From: Ampelocalamus luodianensis
Taxonomy: Eukaryota; Streptophyta; Magnoliopsida; Poales; Poaceae
Assembly: GCA_036346255.1 (NCBI GenBank)
Contig: CM070633.1
Coordinates: 38,331,692 to 38,395,691 of the forward strand
Reading direction: 5' to 3'
DNA: 64,000 nucleotides
Made by a program: the position numbers and the translations under genes. Below are positions 60,602 through 64,000 of the stretch, in pieces (position 1 is the first letter of the stretch; each line of letters opens with the position of its first letter). The notes below the pieces were generated by a model. That model had not been told where the DNA came from. It searched no databases and was given only the letters and a program-made list of their open reading frames with translations.

Positions 60602-61015
60602 GTAAGTGAAAGGAGAGGTGGCTTGTGCGGCTGGTTCGGCGGACCAGTGGCGAAGTGGTCGGTCGGAGGAACGATGCGTGGGTTATAATTTGGATTTAGG
60701 GTTAGCAAAATAAATTCAGAGATTTTAGGTTCTGAACAGGTCTTCGACCTAGGGTTTACTTTAGTAATATTTTACAGGGCAACATCTTAGGTTAACTGCT
60801 TTTATAATTTCGGGTTTTTAGAGTTTTTCATTTCTAGGGTTCGCGTTTTTAGGTTTTATGTTCTTAGGGTTTTTATTTCTCATTACTTGTGCCGGCAAAA
60901 TAAATGCAAATTGAATAACTCACAAAGATTGCAGACCAACTGAACGACAACAGACAATCATACAAAAAGTTTAAAAATCTTGTATTTTTGCATTTGGAAA
61001 TTTTGGGATGTTACA

Positions 61016-61919
61016 AATCTACCCCCCTTAAACAGAATCTCGTCCCGAGATTCCGGTAGTTCGGAAGTCGGAACGGAAGGCCGTGGCAACCTATGTGGTT
61101 CTGGTTACGGGGTCATTTTTTTTTTATGCCCTAGAGTGGGAGGCTATGTCGATGGCTTTCTAAGATCCTTCGGTTAGATGTTTTCTATGTGGTTCTTTCA
61201 ACTCTAAACGAAATGCACCATCTGTTGTCTTGATTTTCTTCAGAGATAGTGCTGGAAGATCACGACGCAGTATCCTGACGTTGCCGACACATTTTCCTTT
61301 CCATTGCTTTGTTTAACCTTTCCTTTCTTGATTTGAAGGTAATTTGACATCGCGCTTCACGTCGTCTTCTGTTAGTACGAAAGACTCGGCTCCACTCAGT
61401 CGACCGAAAAGGGCATCGATCGATAGAACGGAAAGACTGGTTAGATGGTAACCTAGTATCAATACCAGGATTCAGTGCAGAAAAGAGAAGGCAAGCAAGG
61501 TTTAAGGTGGTCGTGCTTAACCTCACTTATCTGGTTCTATTTTCTTGGCTGGGACAGGAAATGCACAGGATAAATGCACGAGGGAATGCATGTGTGCAAA
61601 TTAGCCCTAAGGCAGATTTTAAATTTTGGTTAATGAGAGTGCAAATGCTTACATGCATGCTTACATGCTTCTTGTTGTATGCAACTTGAGTAACATGACA
61701 TGCTTAAGTTAATTTAGAAACTATATGCATGATCAAAGTATAGGAATCAAGATGCCTAACAAGTACTTTGAGGTATCTTCTACCCCCCTTAAATATGTTT
61801 GATGCATAAAGGATGAGGGAAGGAAAGAATGAACACAAGGTGAGGGAACAGGCACTGTGTATGCATTTTAATTCTAATATGTACTAACTACTCCAAAAGG
61901 TTCCGACATAGTTGCTATA
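61016..61919 (-). mobile_element. Polypurine tract and 3' internal fragment of element F
   Basis: On the minus strand the polypurine tract TTAAGGGGGGTAGATT directly precedes the LTR, with GAATCTCGGGACGAGATTC upstream. The next several hundred bases resemble the stretch between pol and LTR in element E (compare 61215-61260 and 61290-61330 with 54935-54985 and 55010-55045: ATCTGTTGTCTTGATTT and CATTGCTTTGTTTAA). There is no recognisable pol domain. It is cut at 61920 by a family G LTR. Confidence 0.8.
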
Positions 61920-64000
61920 TGTGAGGACCCCCGGTTATTGGAAATGTTACTAATTAAATTCATACTGTAGCACAATTATTAATGAAGGAACAGTACTGCT
62001 CCTTTATTAAAAACCATGCTAAAGGTATAAATTTAACAAGTGATGATCCGATGTGAGGTTCGGATATATATGATTCTCAATGGTTCCCGGGATCAACGAC
62101 CATTGCATATATATCCTTCATCAACATTGCATCAAACACATACAAGTCATACATTGATATAATTAAACATAAGGTTACATCATTCATTAATACTACCATA
62201 TTAAGTGACTTGGTCACTTTAACGATATCTGTGGAAGCAAAATAAGCGGAAAATGTCCACCAATGGCCTCATCCACCCGCGAGCAATTGCGTGGAGGAAA
62301 GAAATGGCGTCACTCGTTAGCGTCATGCGATCGGCGCTAACGGGTACTTCATAAAAAAGCCATCCTCACTGCAACAATAGGTGGTAGCACCTTGAGTACA
62401 AAGGTACTCGACAAGTCTTACACAAACTAATAAAAGAAAGTGGTGATTAGAGCCTAATCAAAGGAGTAGAGTTGTTACATGCATAAGGTTACGAAAGGAA
62501 TGTATAAAGGTTCAAGTTTGCATAAAGCGTTACATCTTAACCTGCAAAGGCTAACTTTTGATAAAGCAATTTAACAAATCAAAAATAAAGTAAAACAGTA
62601 AGTAAATACATTAAATGTAAGCGATGCGATGCATGATTCCCTCATGCCAACCGAAAATAAACCAAAACCAGATTTTTGAAAATCAAAACTTCTATACAGA
62701 TGACATCAATTCAAGTTATCGTCCATGACCGTGGACACGGCTATTCGAACAGTTTATACCCTGCAGGGGTGTACATCTTTACCCACATGACTTAGCTAGC
62801 CCGTTGCCTTCGGATGCCTCCGAATGATGACATACTTCCTTTGGTATGCCGGCCAGAAACTAAGATTTGGTATTTTTCAACAAGCCAACACTATTGAGTT
62901 GGACCCCCATGTGTGAACTAATCCCACTAGTGTAGGCTATACCACCTACTAACCACGGGGCACACATGTTGTGTCAGTAATGCCGATCCAAACAATTTAA
63001 AGCAAATTGGGTTCCCTACCCATAGTAGAATGCTATCGGCACCATTAAGGTATCGTATATGCGACGAGGCACATATACGCCCTCACCCTCCTAAGAACAT
63101 CTGATACTGGCATACAAGCTCACATGGCATAAAATGCAGTCCTCAGACCAGAGCATCTATGCCATACAAGACCAATACACATATCCTTACTCTCCTATTT
63201 CCAACTCAATAGTCTCAACATTTTACTTAACCAAACAGCGCCCATACACTGCATGTGGAAGTACGTGGGGGACTTGAATTGAATAATCAGAGTTCGGTCC
63301 TTAATTAACCCGGACAAGTCCACCACAAAACCCAATCTCGTGCACGAAAGCACCACCACTAGCTTCCTCTTGTCCAGATCAATTTGAATTTCAAATACAA
63401 GACTGATTTAAAGAAACTGGACAAAGAGTTTGAAAGTGACAATAGTTTAGTTGTGATTCCCATGTTTGACAAGATATGCTTGCCAAACTCTAAAATCTTT
63501 AGACTGCATATCTAAGCCAAATCTGAAAATAGACCATATAGTATACAGTACTACACTAGAGTTGAGTGTATGGTTATAATCAAGGTAATCCCCCATGTCA
63601 GGTCATAACTAGCTATTACAAGCCGCATTTTGTATTTTCAGACAAATAGCATGCACAGATATCACTGGATTTGTAAAGACTATTGTACAAAATCTGGGTT
63701 CAATATGGTGCAAAGAGGATGCTTGCCTTGGTAATAATAAACTTCTGTTGCAGGTTCTGGTTGCTCAGAAAAAGATTCAATTGCTTCAACAGAACCAGAT
63801 TCTAAAAGAAACAATAAGATCCAATAAATACCAAAACTGACAATAAGTCCAAAATGGAAGAAATATGCATGATCAATCTAGAAATGCATGATTACAGTAT
63901 GCTTAAGCCATAACTACCCATAATAATGATAATAACCCATTATATAGCTCACTTTGTTTACAAAAGACAAGAAATTAGGTTTTAGTGCAAAACTCCGTTT
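61920..64000 (-). mobile_element. Family G gypsy LTR, partial (runs off the window)
   Basis: It begins TGTGAGGACCCCCGG on the plus strand and follows the solo LTR at 8757-13189 almost base for base to the end of the window, about 47% of the LTR length. The left flank is CTATA. Whether it is solo or part of a full element cannot be seen. Differences from the 8757 copy again gather at CAG-like words. Confidence 0.9.
62394..62409 (-). repeat. Shared LTR hairpin 1, copy in the 61920 LTR
   Basis: Arms GAGTAC / GTACTC with loop AAAG. The acceptor-like TTGTTGCAG lies 25 nt on (AG at 62370-62369). Confidence 0.75.

Larger units (their letters stand above)
56259..61015 (-). mobile_element. 3' LTR of Tekay-like gypsy element F, 4757 bp
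   Basis: On the minus strand it starts TGTAACATCCCAAAA at 61015 after a polypurine tract and ends GGGGTCCTCACA at 56259. It interrupts the integrase frame of element E. The left flank is CGCTT; the matching duplication would lie beyond the far LTR, outside the window. The GC-rich island is at about 59500-60650 and the hairpins are at 57537-57556 and 56654-56674. Confidence 0.9.

Noticed and set aside
1..64000. Host protein-coding genes, rRNA or other structural RNA genes
   Set aside because: Every recognisable protein motif belongs to gypsy gag-pol. No rRNA, tRNA or conserved host protein was recognised on either strand, although a small or non-coding host gene in 47236-48172 cannot be excluded.

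Overview
This window is plant nuclear DNA, most likely from a grass (Poaceae). It is a dense nest of transposable elements with no host gene that I can support. The grass call is an inference. It rests on a CACTA element with the ACCGTCTGTGA subterminal repeats common in grasses, on the dominance of chromodomain-bearing Ty3/gypsy elements of the Tekay/Del type, and on GC-rich islands inside AT-rich LTRs. The species cannot be told from the sequence.

The frame is a plus-strand gypsy element, here called H. It runs from 1 to 47235 and is blown apart by later insertions. Bases 1-3154 are the 3' end of an internal domain, ending in a polypurine tract, with a 2.1-kb CACTA element at 68-2205. A first H LTR (3155-19988) is followed by a tRNA-Met type primer-binding site and only 156 bp of internal sequence. 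A second H LTR (20145-47235) follows. LTR1 holds a solo LTR (4157-14296), which itself contains a Mutator-type MITE (7693-8018) and another solo LTR (8757-13189). LTR1 also holds a copia-type solo LTR (14857-16914). LTR2 holds one complete 12.9-kb element (21855-34758) and two solo LTRs (35546-40566 and 43008-47118). Every one of these insertions was bounded by target-site duplications read by eye.

To the right, 47236-48172 is unassigned. 48173-50231 looks like the LTR of another family. 50232-56258 is the 3' part of a minus-strand Tekay-type element with an open integrase-chromodomain frame. It is cut at 56259 by another minus-strand element (3' LTR 56259-61015, internal fragment 61016-61919). 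That element is cut in turn by an LTR of the 8757 family (61920 to the window end).

The complete element A encodes gag, protease, reverse transcriptase, RNase H, integrase and a chromodomain on the minus strand, in that order from 30285 to about 25985. The frame is broken many times. Comparing its two LTRs shows the differences gathered at CAG/CTG/CCGG-like words, often as small indels, so many breaks may be assembly errors at methylated sites.

The most interesting signal is shared by all twelve gypsy LTR copies, from at least six subfamilies. Each has a short palindromic hairpin 24-31 nt before a good 3' splice-site-like AG, about 0.35-0.6 kb from the LTR 3' end. In most copies there is a matching 5' splice-site-like GT after the GC-rich island. 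Eleven of the twelve also have a second hairpin about 1.3-1.6 kb from the LTR end, made of different sequence in different subfamilies. This suggests an intron and a conserved RNA or DNA structure built into these 4-5-kb LTRs.
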